NCBI GenBank assembly: GCA_002483445.1
Contig: DLHY01000068.1
Location: 1-18,723 of the forward strand
Source of the DNA: Blastocatellia bacterium UBA7656
Lineage (GTDB): Bacteria > Acidobacteriota > Blastocatellia > UBA7656
Reading direction: 5' to 3'
DNA length: 18,723 bases
This document shows, one piece after another, positions 7,478-14,769 of the stretch; position 1 is the first letter of the stretch, and each line of letters opens with the position of its first letter. The notes beneath the pieces are model-generated. The model worked only from the letters and a program-made list of their open reading frames with translations, ran no database searches and was not told where the DNA came from. The translations under genes and the position numbers were made by a program.

Positions 7478-8788
7478 ATGGCAACACAGTGCTTACAGTG
7501 CGGAAAAGAGCTTTACGCGGGCCAGCGGTTCTGTCGTTACTGCGGCGCTCCGAGGGATTCCTCCATAGAGGAAAGCACTCCCACTCAGCGGATGCCGCCT
7601 TCTCCTACAGGGTCAGGCGCGGCCCAGACTTCGCGACAACTCCAGCCCGATACAGGCTCAGTCTATGCCGAGCATCAGCCGATTTACATAGCGCCTCCGC
7701 CCGTGCCTCCTGCGGCTCGATACCAGCCGCCGCCCGCCCCGCCGAAACGCGGCCCTTGGGGTATGATCGTCGGATTCGTGACGGCCGGGTTGCTGGTGGC
7801 GTTTATAATGGGGATATTTTTCTTCGTTCGCACGGTGAGAGACCGTATACGCTTCAACGGGTCTGATACTCGCGCCGCTGCCGATGCTCCGCTGCCTGGA
7901 ATCGAATTGCAGGATGGCGCGGCCCAGACGATTCCCGTCGACGCAAACTCACGCTTTTCAATCAAGAGTACGAACGGCTCGATATCGATAGAAGCGTGGG
8001 ATCAGCCACAGGCTCAGATCAGATTGATAAAAAGCGGAGGCTCTTCGCGCGACCGTCAGGCGGCGAAGGCAGCCTATTCACTCGATGGCGGCGTTCTCGC
8101 TATACGCGAGGGAGAAACCCGCCGCAGGGTCGAGTTTCGATATGAGATAAAACTGCCGCGCAATCTCAAGGGCGTTCGCATAGAAGGAACAAACTCCGAG
8201 GTTTCGCTTTTCGGCATGAACGGCTCGGTGTCGGTGGAGACGACCAGCGGCGAGATAAAACTTTCGGGATCGAAAGGCGATGTCGAGGCATCTTCTCAAA
8301 GCGGCGGCATCAGGATTTCAGAAGTCACAGGCAGAATCACCGTCACATCGAAGAGCGGAAACGTCGAGCTTCTGAACATTCGCGGCGCTGCTACGGTCTT
8401 GACTGTGAGCGGCAAAACGAGAGCGGTGTTTGAGAGAATCGCCCGCGACGAACCGTTGAGGTTTGAAACCACGAGCGGCGACATCGATCTGGAATTCAAT
8501 GAAAGATTCGATGCCGACCTCGATGCCGAAACTACAAGCGGCGACATCGATCTGGATGAGGATTTCGGAATAACGGTGCGACAGAATGTCGTGGGGCAGC
8601 GAGCCGTCGGGCCTATAGGAAAAGGCGGAAGGCTTTTATGGATAAGAACAGTGTCGGGTGATATCAGCATCAACGGAAGGTTACTTGCCCCGGAAGCGCC
8701 CGACGAACCGCCGCCGCCCGATGCGCCTCCTCCTCCTAAGCCGCCAGCGGCTCCTGAGAGTAAGGGGAAACCGAAAGGAAATCAATAA
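7478..8788 (+). CDS. Zinc-ribbon, transmembrane, DUF4097 (Toastrack) protein
   Basis: The 436-residue protein opens with a zinc ribbon (C5, C8, C19, C22), which fixes the start. A Pro-rich linker about 38-91 and one transmembrane helix about 95-118 follow. The rest is a DUF4097 repeat domain about 155-400 with many short strands, each ending in a Ser-Gly turn (STNGSISI, TTSGEIKL, SKSGNVEL, TTSGDIDL twice, TVSGDISI). A Pro-rich, basic tail closes the chain. The likely topology is zinc ribbon inside and beta-structure outside the membrane. DUF4097 (Toastrack) occurs in LiaG/YvlB-type partners of envelope-stress systems, and zinc-ribbon/TM fusions occur next to SPFH genes, as here. The two TTSGDIDL units are encoded by an exact 20-base repeat (8474-8493 and 8537-8556), 63 bases or 21 residues apart, showing recent internal duplication. 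Confidence 0.85.
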   Translation: MATQCLQCGKELYAGQRFCRYCGAPRDSSIEESTPTQRMPPSPTGSGAAQTSRQLQPDTGSVYAEHQPIYIAPPPVPPAARYQPPPAPPKRGPWGMIVGFVTAGLLVAFIMGIFFFVRTVRDRIRFNGSDTRAAADAPLPGIELQDGAAQTIPVDANSRFSIKSTNGSISIEAWDQPQAQIRLIKSGGSSRDRQAAKAAYSLDGGVLAIREGETRRRVEFRYEIKLPRNLKGVRIEGTNSEVSLFGMNGSVSVETTSGEIKLSGSKGDVEASSQSGGIRISEVTGRITVTSKSGNVELLNIRGAATVLTVSGKTRAVFERIARDEPLRFETTSGDIDLEFNERFDADLDAETTSGDIDLDEDFGITVRQNVVGQRAVGPIGKGGRLLWIRTVSGDISINGRLLAPEAPDEPPPPDAPPPPKPPAAPESKGKPKGNQ

Positions 8789-8842
8789 GGATGAGACAGG
8801 GGCAGAGCCGCGACGCCTGACTTTTATTCAGCGGAGTTTTTC

Positions 8843-8861
8843 GCGAGTTCAACCAACTCGC
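8843..8861. promoter_or_regulatory. Perfect 7-bp stem-loop upstream of the SPFH gene
   Basis: GCGAGTT (8843-8849), CAACC loop, AACTCGC (8855-8861). No T-run follows on either strand, so it is not a canonical terminator. It lies 12 bases upstream of the heptamer array. Confidence 0.45.
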
Positions 8862-8873
8862 CCGGAAGGATGA

Positions 8874-8908
8874 GAAACTGAAAACTGGAAACTGAAAACC
8901 GAAAACTG
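8874..8908 (+). repeat. Heptamer tandem array, consensus (A/G)AAACTG, five copies
   Basis: Five abutting 7-base units fill 35 bases: GAAACTG, AAAACTG, GAAACTG, AAAACCG, AAAACTG. The array ends 19 bases before the ATG of the SPFH gene and six bases before its Shine-Dalgarno sequence (GAGGAG, 8915-8920). Confidence 0.85.
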
Positions 8909-8927
8909 TTTTGCGAGGAGAATTCAA

Positions 8928-10040
8928 ATGGCAATAGATGTTTTACAGTACTTCGATTCTACAGGAGCGGAGGTCGTCCATCGCATCCCGGAAACGGGAT
9001 GGGGCGAGATCAAGTGGGGCGGACAGTTGATAGTGCAGGAGAATCAGTCGGCTGTCTTTTTCCGCGACGGCAAGGCGCTCGATACCTTCGGCCCCGGTCG
9101 TCACACGCTTACGACGATGAACCTGCCGCTGCTGACCAGCTTTCTTTCGATTCCGTTCGGCGGCACGTCGCCCTTTCAGGCCAATGTTGTTTTTGTCGCT
9201 CGCCACACCTTCCAGGATTTGAAGTGGGGAACGAAAGAACCGATAACTTTCCGCGATTCCGAACTGCGCTTCGTGCGGCTGCGCTCTTTCGGCAAATACT
9301 CCATGCGAGTCGTCGACCCGCAGTTGTTCGTCAATTCGGTCGTAGGCACGCGCGGCATAGTTTCAACTGAAGCGATAGGCTCTTTCCTGCGCGACATCAT
9401 CGTTGCGCGTCTCAATGATCTGCTGGGCGAAAATGTCAAAACCATCTTCGATCTTCCCCAGTACTACGACGAGCTTGCGGCAGGCGTGAAGGGAAGGGTC
9501 GCTGATGATTTTTCCAAACAGGGGCTTGAGCTTGTCGATATGCTCATCTCGGCCATCACCCCGCCTGAAGAAGTGCAGAAGATGATCGACGAGCGATCAG
9601 GCATGGGCGCTATCGGCGATATGAATGCTTATATGCAGTTCAAGGCGGCGCAATCGATGCAGGATGCGGCCAAGCAGCCCGGTGGAGCGGCGGGGCAGGG
9701 AATGGGCCTCGGACTTGGAATCGGCTACGGTCAGATGATGGCCGGGGCGGTGAGCGGGCAGCAACAGCAGCAGGGAGGCGGCGCGGCGGCTAACAATACC
9801 CCATGCCCGAAATGCGGGCAGCCGAATGCCGCGGGCGCGAAATTCTGCTCGACCTGTGGCGGGCCGATGCAGGCGCAGGCTGCGACTGTTCCGTGTCCCA
9901 AGTGTCAGTCGCCCGTTTTGCAGGACGCGAAATTCTGCTCAAGCTGCGGGCAATCAATGGTTCCTCAGCCGTGCAAGAACTGTCAGACGCCTGTGGCTGC
10001 GGGGTCGAAGTTCTGCGCAAGCTGCGGCACGCCCGTTTAG
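8928..10040 (+). CDS. SPFH-domain protein (YdjI / 'virion core protein' type) with three C-terminal zinc ribbons
   Basis: The 370-residue cytoplasmic protein has an SPFH-like domain at about residues 20-215, of the group annotated as virion-core-like and represented by B. subtilis YdjI. A Gly/Gln-rich linker follows at about 250-290. Three zinc ribbons follow: C293/C296/C307/C310, C323/C326/C337/C340 and C349/C352/C363/C366. No transmembrane segment is visible, so membrane association would be through the SPFH assembly. The ribbons are spaced about 28-30 residues apart and share DNA (GCGAAATTCTGCTC at 9837-9850 and 9927-9940), so they arose by tandem duplication. By family knowledge SPFH proteins form membrane scaffolds, and YdjI-type members work with PspA-like proteins in envelope stress. 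The start is supported by GAGGAG at 8915-8920. Confidence 0.88.
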   Translation: MAIDVLQYFDSTGAEVVHRIPETGWGEIKWGGQLIVQENQSAVFFRDGKALDTFGPGRHTLTTMNLPLLTSFLSIPFGGTSPFQANVVFVARHTFQDLKWGTKEPITFRDSELRFVRLRSFGKYSMRVVDPQLFVNSVVGTRGIVSTEAIGSFLRDIIVARLNDLLGENVKTIFDLPQYYDELAAGVKGRVADDFSKQGLELVDMLISAITPPEEVQKMIDERSGMGAIGDMNAYMQFKAAQSMQDAAKQPGGAAGQGMGLGLGIGYGQMMAGAVSGQQQQQGGGAAANNTPCPKCGQPNAAGAKFCSTCGGPMQAQAATVPCPKCQSPVLQDAKFCSSCGQSMVPQPCKNCQTPVAAGSKFCASCGTPV

Positions 10041-10080
10041 AAGATAGCAAGCCTTGGATCGAACAGCACACTGCCAGCCT

Positions 10081-10111
10081 GAGCCGGATGCGGATGTGAC
10101 CCGTCCGGCTC
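10081..10111. terminator. Strong hairpin between convergent SPFH and mltD genes
   Basis: GAGCCGGA (10081-10088) pairs perfectly with TCCGGCTC (10104-10111) around a 15-base loop. It sits in the 104-base gap between two convergent genes, where a shared terminator is expected, but no T-run follows on either strand. Confidence 0.45.
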
Positions 10112-10144
10112 GGTCGGTATCTGAAGCTTATTTCCTGTACAGTT

Positions 10145-11701
10145 TTATTTGCGGCGTCGGACTGATGTAGGTCTTCGGATCGAAGTTTTGCCGCGCCCGC
10201 GCTTCGATGATCGGACGACTTTCTTCGAGGTGTAACGACCAACCTTTGATCGGGAAGAGCCTGATGCTCGAACGGTAGTCGGTATGCGGATGACCTGACC
10301 TTTGCGCAATGCCCCATTCTTCGACATTCGATTGAGGCGGGCGATTTCTTCCGACGAGGTTCCGTGCTTTCGCGCAAGGCTTGCCAGTGTGTCGCCGCGA
10401 CGAACGCGATACGAGACGACGCGCGAGCGATACTTTTCATTATCCGTGTTTTCAGCAGGGATCACGATTCGGCGCACGCGCTGATCTTCGGGGAGACTGG
10501 CGTAAGCTATCTCGAACTGTTTCTTCATCCCCTTGGGGATCTTTATCGTGTAGACCTGACCGGGAGGCGAGACTCCGCGACGCAGTTCAGGGTTTAGCTC
10601 CTGCACCGATTCAAAGGGGATGCCGAGAAGATCGGCCACCACCTTGAGGTCTGTCTGCGTGGGGAGATCATAAGTGTCGTAATTAAGCGGCGGATCGGGT
10701 TTGACATCGAATCCGTATCGCTTCTGATTCTTGCTGATGATTATGATCGAAAGAATGATCGGCACATAATTGCGAGTCTCGGCGGGAAGCAGATTGCGTC
10801 GGTAGAGTTCCCAGAAATCGGCATAACCGCATCGCGCAATGGCGCTGGCCACTCGCGCCTCGCCCGAATTATAGGCGGCCATGGCGAGCATCCAGTCGCC
10901 CGCGAAATAATCGTGCAGAAATCTGAGATACCGCGCTGCTGCCCGCGCCGAAAGCTCAGGGTGCGAACGCTGATCGATCCATTGAGTCTGAGCCAGCCCG
11001 AATCGCTGACCTGTGCCGGGAATGAACTGCCAGATGCCTTTTGCTGAGGCCCACGACAAAGCATTGGGTTTCCAGACCGATTCGGCCTGCGCGAGCCAGA
11101 TCAAATCTTCGGGAACCCGCTCGTCCTTGAAAATCTTTTCGGACATCTTGCGATAGCGGCCCGAACGCTGAAGCCCCGCTTCCATAGTCGAGCGACCACG
11201 GCCGGTTATGAAATAGTTCATGTATTGCAGCACGGGCGGCGCTACTGAAAAATCGAAATCATATTTGCCGTAAATTTTTATGCCGTCGGGCGTCGTCGTT
11301 GCAAGCTCCGTTTCCGATACCTTCGCTATCTCGTCGAGGGCTGAAGGCTCTACGATTTCAGCATGTCCTTCAAGTTTGGGATCGGCGGCTTCGGGGTTGG
11401 ATTCGAATTTATGAATGCGTTCGAGAAGCTGGCGATAATAGGAATCGAGTTTCAAATTGGAGCGAAGATCGATGCCGGACATCATCACGGCATCGAGCGC
11501 CTGATCGAATAATTTTCTCGCTTCTTCCGTCTGTCCTTTTTCAGAAGCCTGCTGGCCCTGTCGAAACAGAGCTTCCGCTTTATCGATTATGGCCTGAGGG
11601 TCTGTCTGCCGAGCGGCGGCAATGGAAGGGAGCATGGAAATCAGGAGCGTTGAAATTAAGCAAAGAACAAAAAAACGACACGACTTTTTCGATAGCATCA
11701 T
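10145..11701 (-). CDS. mltD: Membrane-bound lytic murein transglycosylase, MltD-like, with LysM
   Basis: The 518-residue exported protein has a signal peptide (core about 10-27, probable cleavage after AAA at residue 30). A helical TPR-like segment follows at about 35-100. The SLT catalytic domain at about 190-320 has E207 in AQAESVW, then GIWQFIPGTG and AMAAYNSG, the standard family motifs. A weak LysM-like unit lies at about 347-390, and a clear LysM at about 430-473 (YRVRRGDTLASLARKHG...LRKGQVIRIP). The last 40 residues are very basic and Ser/Arg-rich, which may help hold the enzyme on acidic polymers. By family knowledge it cleaves peptidoglycan glycan strands to 1,6-anhydro ends. There is no lipobox cysteine at the cleavage site, so unlike E. 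coli MltD it is probably not a lipoprotein. Confidence 0.9.
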   Translation of the reverse strand: MMLSKKSCRFFVLCLISTLLISMLPSIAAARQTDPQAIIDKAEALFRQGQQASEKGQTEEARKLFDQALDAVMMSGIDLRSNLKLDSYYRQLLERIHKFESNPEAADPKLEGHAEIVEPSALDEIAKVSETELATTTPDGIKIYGKYDFDFSVAPPVLQYMNYFITGRGRSTMEAGLQRSGRYRKMSEKIFKDERVPEDLIWLAQAESVWKPNALSWASAKGIWQFIPGTGQRFGLAQTQWIDQRSHPELSARAAARYLRFLHDYFAGDWMLAMAAYNSGEARVASAIARCGYADFWELYRRNLLPAETRNYVPIILSIIIISKNQKRYGFDVKPDPPLNYDTYDLPTQTDLKVVADLLGIPFESVQELNPELRRGVSPPGQVYTIKIPKGMKKQFEIAYASLPEDQRVRRIVIPAENTDNEKYRSRVVSYRVRRGDTLASLARKHGTSSEEIARLNRMSKNGALRKGQVIRIPTTVRASGSSRSKVGRYTSKKVVRSSKRGRGKTSIRRPTSVRRRK

Positions 11702-11718
11702 CCCCGGCTTGCCCTTTC

Positions 11719-11747
11719 GATTTAATCTATAGCGGATCGAACTGCAA
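11719..11747 (-). promoter_or_regulatory. Putative promoter of the mltD-like gene
   Basis: On the minus strand, TTGCAG (11747-11742) and TAAATC (11724-11719) are 17 bases apart, placing the transcript start about ten bases upstream of the ATG at 11701. The -35 hexamer lies inside one arm of a 9-bp inverted repeat. Confidence 0.35.
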
Positions 11748-11798
11748 CCCCTCTGGCCGGATGACTGCGCCAGAAGCTGCTGAATTTGCGGGTTGCAG
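11742..11798. repeat. Nested inverted repeat upstream of mltD-like gene
   Basis: Outer arms CTGCAACCC (11742-11750) and GGGTTGCAG (11790-11798) are perfect complements. Inside them TCTGGC (11752-11757) pairs with GCCAGA (11769-11774). This could be a protein-binding site or a structured RNA. It is the main structure found in the 389-base gap 11702-12090, which otherwise holds a small hairpin (ACAATTT/AAATTGT, 11892-11910), a weak promoter-like TTGACG at 11932-11937, and the heptamer array at 12051. Confidence 0.55.
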
Positions 11799-12050
11799 CT
11801 TCCCTTTCTCCAACACCTGCTGAATGAGCCGGTTATAACATGCGGATTCCGTGAGCGTCAATGCAAAATCCGGGATCGCAAGACTATTGAAACAATTTGC
11901 GAAAAATTGTCTGCCGTCCCTGCAATCCAAATTGACGGACGGGCCGATGGTGGAATAAGGTTTGATTCTTGAGGAGTCCGGTCACAAGGACGATGCCCCG
12001 AAAGAGTGAAAAGCCGGAGTCACAAGCCGATCAAAGAATGAACATACATT

Positions 12051-12082
12051 CTGACTCCAGACTCCTGACTTCTGTCTTCTGA
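12051..12082 (+). repeat. Heptamer tandem array, consensus CTGACTY, four copies
   Basis: The units are CTGACTC, CAGACTC, CTGACTT and CTGTCTT, followed by a partial CTGA that runs directly into the GAGG Shine-Dalgarno sequence of the next gene. The array ends about ten bases before the ATG at 12091. Confidence 0.8.
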
Positions 12083-12090
12083 GGAACGAT

Positions 12091-12519
12091 ATGTCGAAGC
12101 GACGCGAAATGAAAAAGCTTATGCGCGATTACCTGCTGTTCATTCCCAATCTGATGAGGCTGCTGTTGAAACTGCTGCGCGACAACCGCGTTTCCAATGC
12201 CGACAAAGCTATACTCGCAGGGACGATAATCTACGTCATCGCTCCCATAGATGTCATACCCGATTTCATCCCGTTCATTGGGCTGGTGGATGATTCATAT
12301 CTGATAGCGATATCGGTGATGAGGCTGCTCAACAGAGCCGACCGCGAAGTTGTGATGGATCACTGGAAGGGCGAAGTCGATATCAAGGAACTGGTCACGA
12401 GCATCGCCCGCATGGCCGAATTCTTCCTGCCCGCCAGGCTCAAAAACGTGCTTCGCGGGCGCATAGACCCCAAGCCCAAACTCACGGCAGTCCCCGACCG
12501 TCAGGCAGTCAATGAGTGA
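12091..12519 (+). CDS. YkvA-like DUF1232 membrane protein
   Basis: The 142-residue protein carries the DUF1232 core at about residues 35-80: the motif YVIAPIDVIPDFIPFIGLVDD (48-68) contains the family's P-x-D-x-I-P-D and G-x-x-D-D signatures. The segment is hydrophobic and probably lies in or on the membrane. The N-terminus is basic and the C-terminus (about 110-142) is basic and unstructured. DUF1232 proteins are small, widespread and of unknown biochemical function. GAGG at 12081-12084 precedes the ATG by six bases and is formed at the edge of the heptamer array. It is convergent with the restriction-modification operon, 44 bases away, with no clear terminator between. Confidence 0.88.
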   Translation: MSKRREMKKLMRDYLLFIPNLMRLLLKLLRDNRVSNADKAILAGTIIYVIAPIDVIPDFIPFIGLVDDSYLIAISVMRLLNRADREVVMDHWKGEVDIKELVTSIARMAEFFLPARLKNVLRGRIDPKPKLTAVPDRQAVNE

Positions 12520-12563
12520 TGGGTTGCGGCAGGATGATTTATTGAGTTCGATCCGGATCACTA

Positions 12564-13298
12564 TTACGGAAAGAGCGCAAACATGTCCGTAAAATCTTTC
12601 AGGTCAGCCAGCGCCGGTGGATTCCCGCCATACGCCTGCCATACTAAATTTCTGCTGATATGAAAGACGCCATCAATGGCGGGATATGTAAGAACATGCT
12701 GAAGCCTGCCGTTGTCGAACTCATTGGTCAGCACATAAAACTTCAAATCCGGCTCGTGCTGCTTGTAGGTATCGGCTTCTTCCTGCGGGTCGCGGACCCT
12801 ATCGTGTCGGATGCCCCACTTACTGGAAATGACTGCAAACGGCTTGTCATTTTTGAACACAACTATATCGACAGCAGAACGGCGGAAACTTGTAAGGTTT
12901 GGGAATACATCCGTGCCGATTTTTGCTTCCATCTGCCAGCGGTAATTCCCGGCGGCGAATCGGTCAACCAGATATACAGTCGCGCACGCCAGAGCTATGC
13001 CGACAGGATTCATTCTCTGAGTTCCCGCAGGGTACACGGAGCGCATGAACATATCTACATTGTTTATTAGATCAGCGGGAGAGCAGCCTGAGGCATTCGC
13101 TAAAGCCTGCTCAACCATTTTTGCCCGCTGATGCCAGACGGTTCCGGGCTTGAGCCTGTTCGAGTCAGTGATGCGAGGGACATCCGTCGAATAATCGAGA
13201 AGCAACAAGTAAAGAGCCACCCATACGTCAGCAGGAGTTTTAACCAGCTTTGCCAACTGTGCAGTCATGAACCTCAAAATCTCGTCACGAGTGGGCAT
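12564..13298 (-). CDS. Type II restriction endonuclease, probable CCGG-family (NgoMIV/Cfr10I-like)
   Basis: The 244-residue protein has a PD-(D/E)XK-type active site: D144 in VDIVVF, then S158-x-K160 in VISSKWG, then E174. Four residues after the lysine is RHDR (R164, D166, R167). In NgoMIV the lysine K187 is followed by R191, D193 and R194, which read CCGG, and by E201; Cfr10I has K190 and E204. The spacing here is the same (K+4, K+6, K+7, K+14). I recall those positions from the structural literature; no alignment was run. The gene follows the methyltransferase with a 14-base overlap, which fits a restriction-modification pair. The N-terminal 140 residues are mainly helical and not otherwise recognisable. 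Predicted activity: cleavage of a site with a CCGG core, probably as a tetramer as in relatives. Confidence 0.78.
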   Translation of the reverse strand: MPTRDEILRFMTAQLAKLVKTPADVWVALYLLLLDYSTDVPRITDSNRLKPGTVWHQRAKMVEQALANASGCSPADLINNVDMFMRSVYPAGTQRMNPVGIALACATVYLVDRFAAGNYRWQMEAKIGTDVFPNLTSFRRSAVDIVVFKNDKPFAVISSKWGIRHDRVRDPQEEADTYKQHEPDLKFYVLTNEFDNGRLQHVLTYPAIDGVFHISRNLVWQAYGGNPPALADLKDFTDMFALFP

Positions 13299-14661
13299 CG
13301 GCTTCTCCTTGTTGCGGCTTTATCAGGCCGATCACTCCTTCTTCATGCATTCGCGCTTCTATGCCGCTTCGCGCGCTGTTATGACTTATAGGCATCATGC
13401 GAGCATCGCGGATGATTTCGCGCCTCGCAATATCGACGAGGCCGAAACCAACAGACGCGGCTATCTCGGCCAGAACAGTCGGAGCCTTGATGTCGATTCC
13501 CTTTATTACCGAGGAGCCGACTACCAAAACCGCTGCTCGGCCTGGAGCAAGGACGCGAAGCATTTCGAGAAGCGATAATGTCATCTCGTTGTAGTAGTGG
13601 GCGACCACAGCCGCCCTGCCTTCTTCAATCTTCTTCAACTGATTGATGATCTCATTTCCGGTTTCTGATTTTACTTCAAAGGTGGAAGGTTTGATCTCAG
13701 AGCCGATGTAACGACTTCGCAGAGAGCTTAATGCTTTAGGCTCGTATCCAAACCATATAAGCGAGAACTTGTGAGCGCGCATGTAGTCAATCGCATTTGC
13801 AGCATAAGGCGGCGAGGTCAGTATCAACTGCACTGAGTTTGTCGCCAGAGGAAGATTGCGAGCATCAGCGCGCAGCGACAAAGACGGAAAAGGCGATTCG
13901 GAAATCTCATGCAGCGACTCTATCGCGTTGATTAGTTTTTCTCTGAATACATTGAGCGCGCTTTGTTTCACTTCTCTTGTCAAGTCGCGGTGAGGGCGGC
14001 TATGGGCCAGGTCGCGCGCAAGAGTAAGCGCGCCGGTTTTGGTGATGATGCACGATGAGAACACTACCTTCAGGAATGCTCGAACTTCAATTTCTTCGAT
14101 CCTGCTAATCGCGCGAACGAGAGCGAAAAGCTCATCCGTGATTTTATCCGTAAACCAGTAGCGAAAAAATTCTATCGACTGAGTCGAGTAGAAACGCAAC
14201 AACCTTTCATCGTCTGTGGGGCGCATCTGCTTTTCGGCATCTCTCAAGACCTGCTCGCCTGCGCGGGCGCATTGTGAAAGATCGAACGGAGAGCTTTTAA
14301 CGCTGGCCATCAGACAAGCCAGCGGATCGAGATCGACGCCTACTCCGTGGCGACCGGCAAACATTGCCTCGATCAACGTAGTGCCGGACCCGGACATAGG
14401 ATCAAGCACGACTTCGCCGGGACGGGTTAATTCCTGAATGAAGGTTCGAGGTATTTGCGGCGGGAACTTAGCCGCGAACGCGTGAATGTTGTGGCTCGCG
14501 TAAGAAGTTTTCTCGCCCCTGAAGGTCAGGTCTTGTTTGAGCAGGGCCGAAAGCCTTTGAGGGATGTTTAAGGTTTCTTCTGCTGGCTGATCACGTCCCT
14601 CCGGGAATGGCAACGCTCTTTGAAGAGCTAAAACTTTTTTGACGGCTTTCTTCGCTAACAC
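13285..14661 (-). CDS. Site-specific DNA methyltransferase, probable N4-cytosine
   Basis: The 458-residue protein has the cofactor-binding motif I LDPMSGSGTT at 86-95, followed by GRHGVGVDLDPLA, and the catalytic motif IV TSPPY at 282-286. Upstream, HNIHAFAAKFPPQIPRTFI (58-76) corresponds to motif X. Motif I precedes motif IV by nearly 190 residues, an alpha-like order with a helical insertion between, which may read the target. Thr/Ser-Ser-Pro-Pro-Tyr is usual for N4-cytosine enzymes, so the modified base is probably a cytosine of the cognate site. The start is a GTG at 14661; no ATG or TTG lies upstream in frame before a stop. It protects host DNA from the overlapping endonuclease. There is no separate specificity subunit or controller gene in the window. 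Confidence 0.88.
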   Translation of the reverse strand: MLAKKAVKKVLALQRALPFPEGRDQPAEETLNIPQRLSALLKQDLTFRGEKTSYASHNIHAFAAKFPPQIPRTFIQELTRPGEVVLDPMSGSGTTLIEAMFAGRHGVGVDLDPLACLMASVKSSPFDLSQCARAGEQVLRDAEKQMRPTDDERLLRFYSTQSIEFFRYWFTDKITDELFALVRAISRIEEIEVRAFLKVVFSSCIITKTGALTLARDLAHSRPHRDLTREVKQSALNVFREKLINAIESLHEISESPFPSLSLRADARNLPLATNSVQLILTSPPYAANAIDYMRAHKFSLIWFGYEPKALSSLRSRYIGSEIKPSTFEVKSETGNEIINQLKKIEEGRAAVVAHYYNEMTLSLLEMLRVLAPGRAAVLVVGSSVIKGIDIKAPTVLAEIAASVGFGLVDIARREIIRDARMMPISHNSARSGIEARMHEEGVIGLIKPQQGEADAHS

Positions 14662-14769
14662 TCTTGCACGCCTCTTCTTTGCAGGATTTGTGGCTCCTTG
14701 CCGCAGTATACTACCGAACCCTGGCTTCGAGATAAAATAGTTCGTTAAGCCATTTCACTGATTTTCATC

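Noticed and set aside
8464..8559. Short direct repeats inside the DUF4097 gene as a CRISPR-like array
   Set aside because: There are only two copies, in frame and 21 codons apart. They are duplicated beta-strand repeats of the protein.
11725..11750. tRNA-like T-loop (GTTCGATCC on the minus strand)
   Set aside because: The flanking bases do not pair as a T-stem, and no anticodon or acceptor arm is found.
11727..11930. Minus-strand open frame of 67 codons upstream of mltD
   Set aside because: It spans the nested inverted repeat and the candidate promoter, has no ribosome site that I can see and no recognisable motif.
11941..12045. Possible riboswitch (similar phrases CCGGTCACAAGGACGAT and CCGGAGTCACAAGCCGAT; GAAAGAG as in c-di-GMP-I aptamers)
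   Set aside because: I could not fold the sequence into the pairing scheme of the c-di-GMP-I aptamer or any other known class. The similarity of the two phrases is short.
12550..12559. GATCCGGATC palindrome after the restriction gene as a terminator or operator
   Set aside because: A perfect palindrome without a loop cannot form a hairpin terminator. It is noted only as one more CCGG-containing site.
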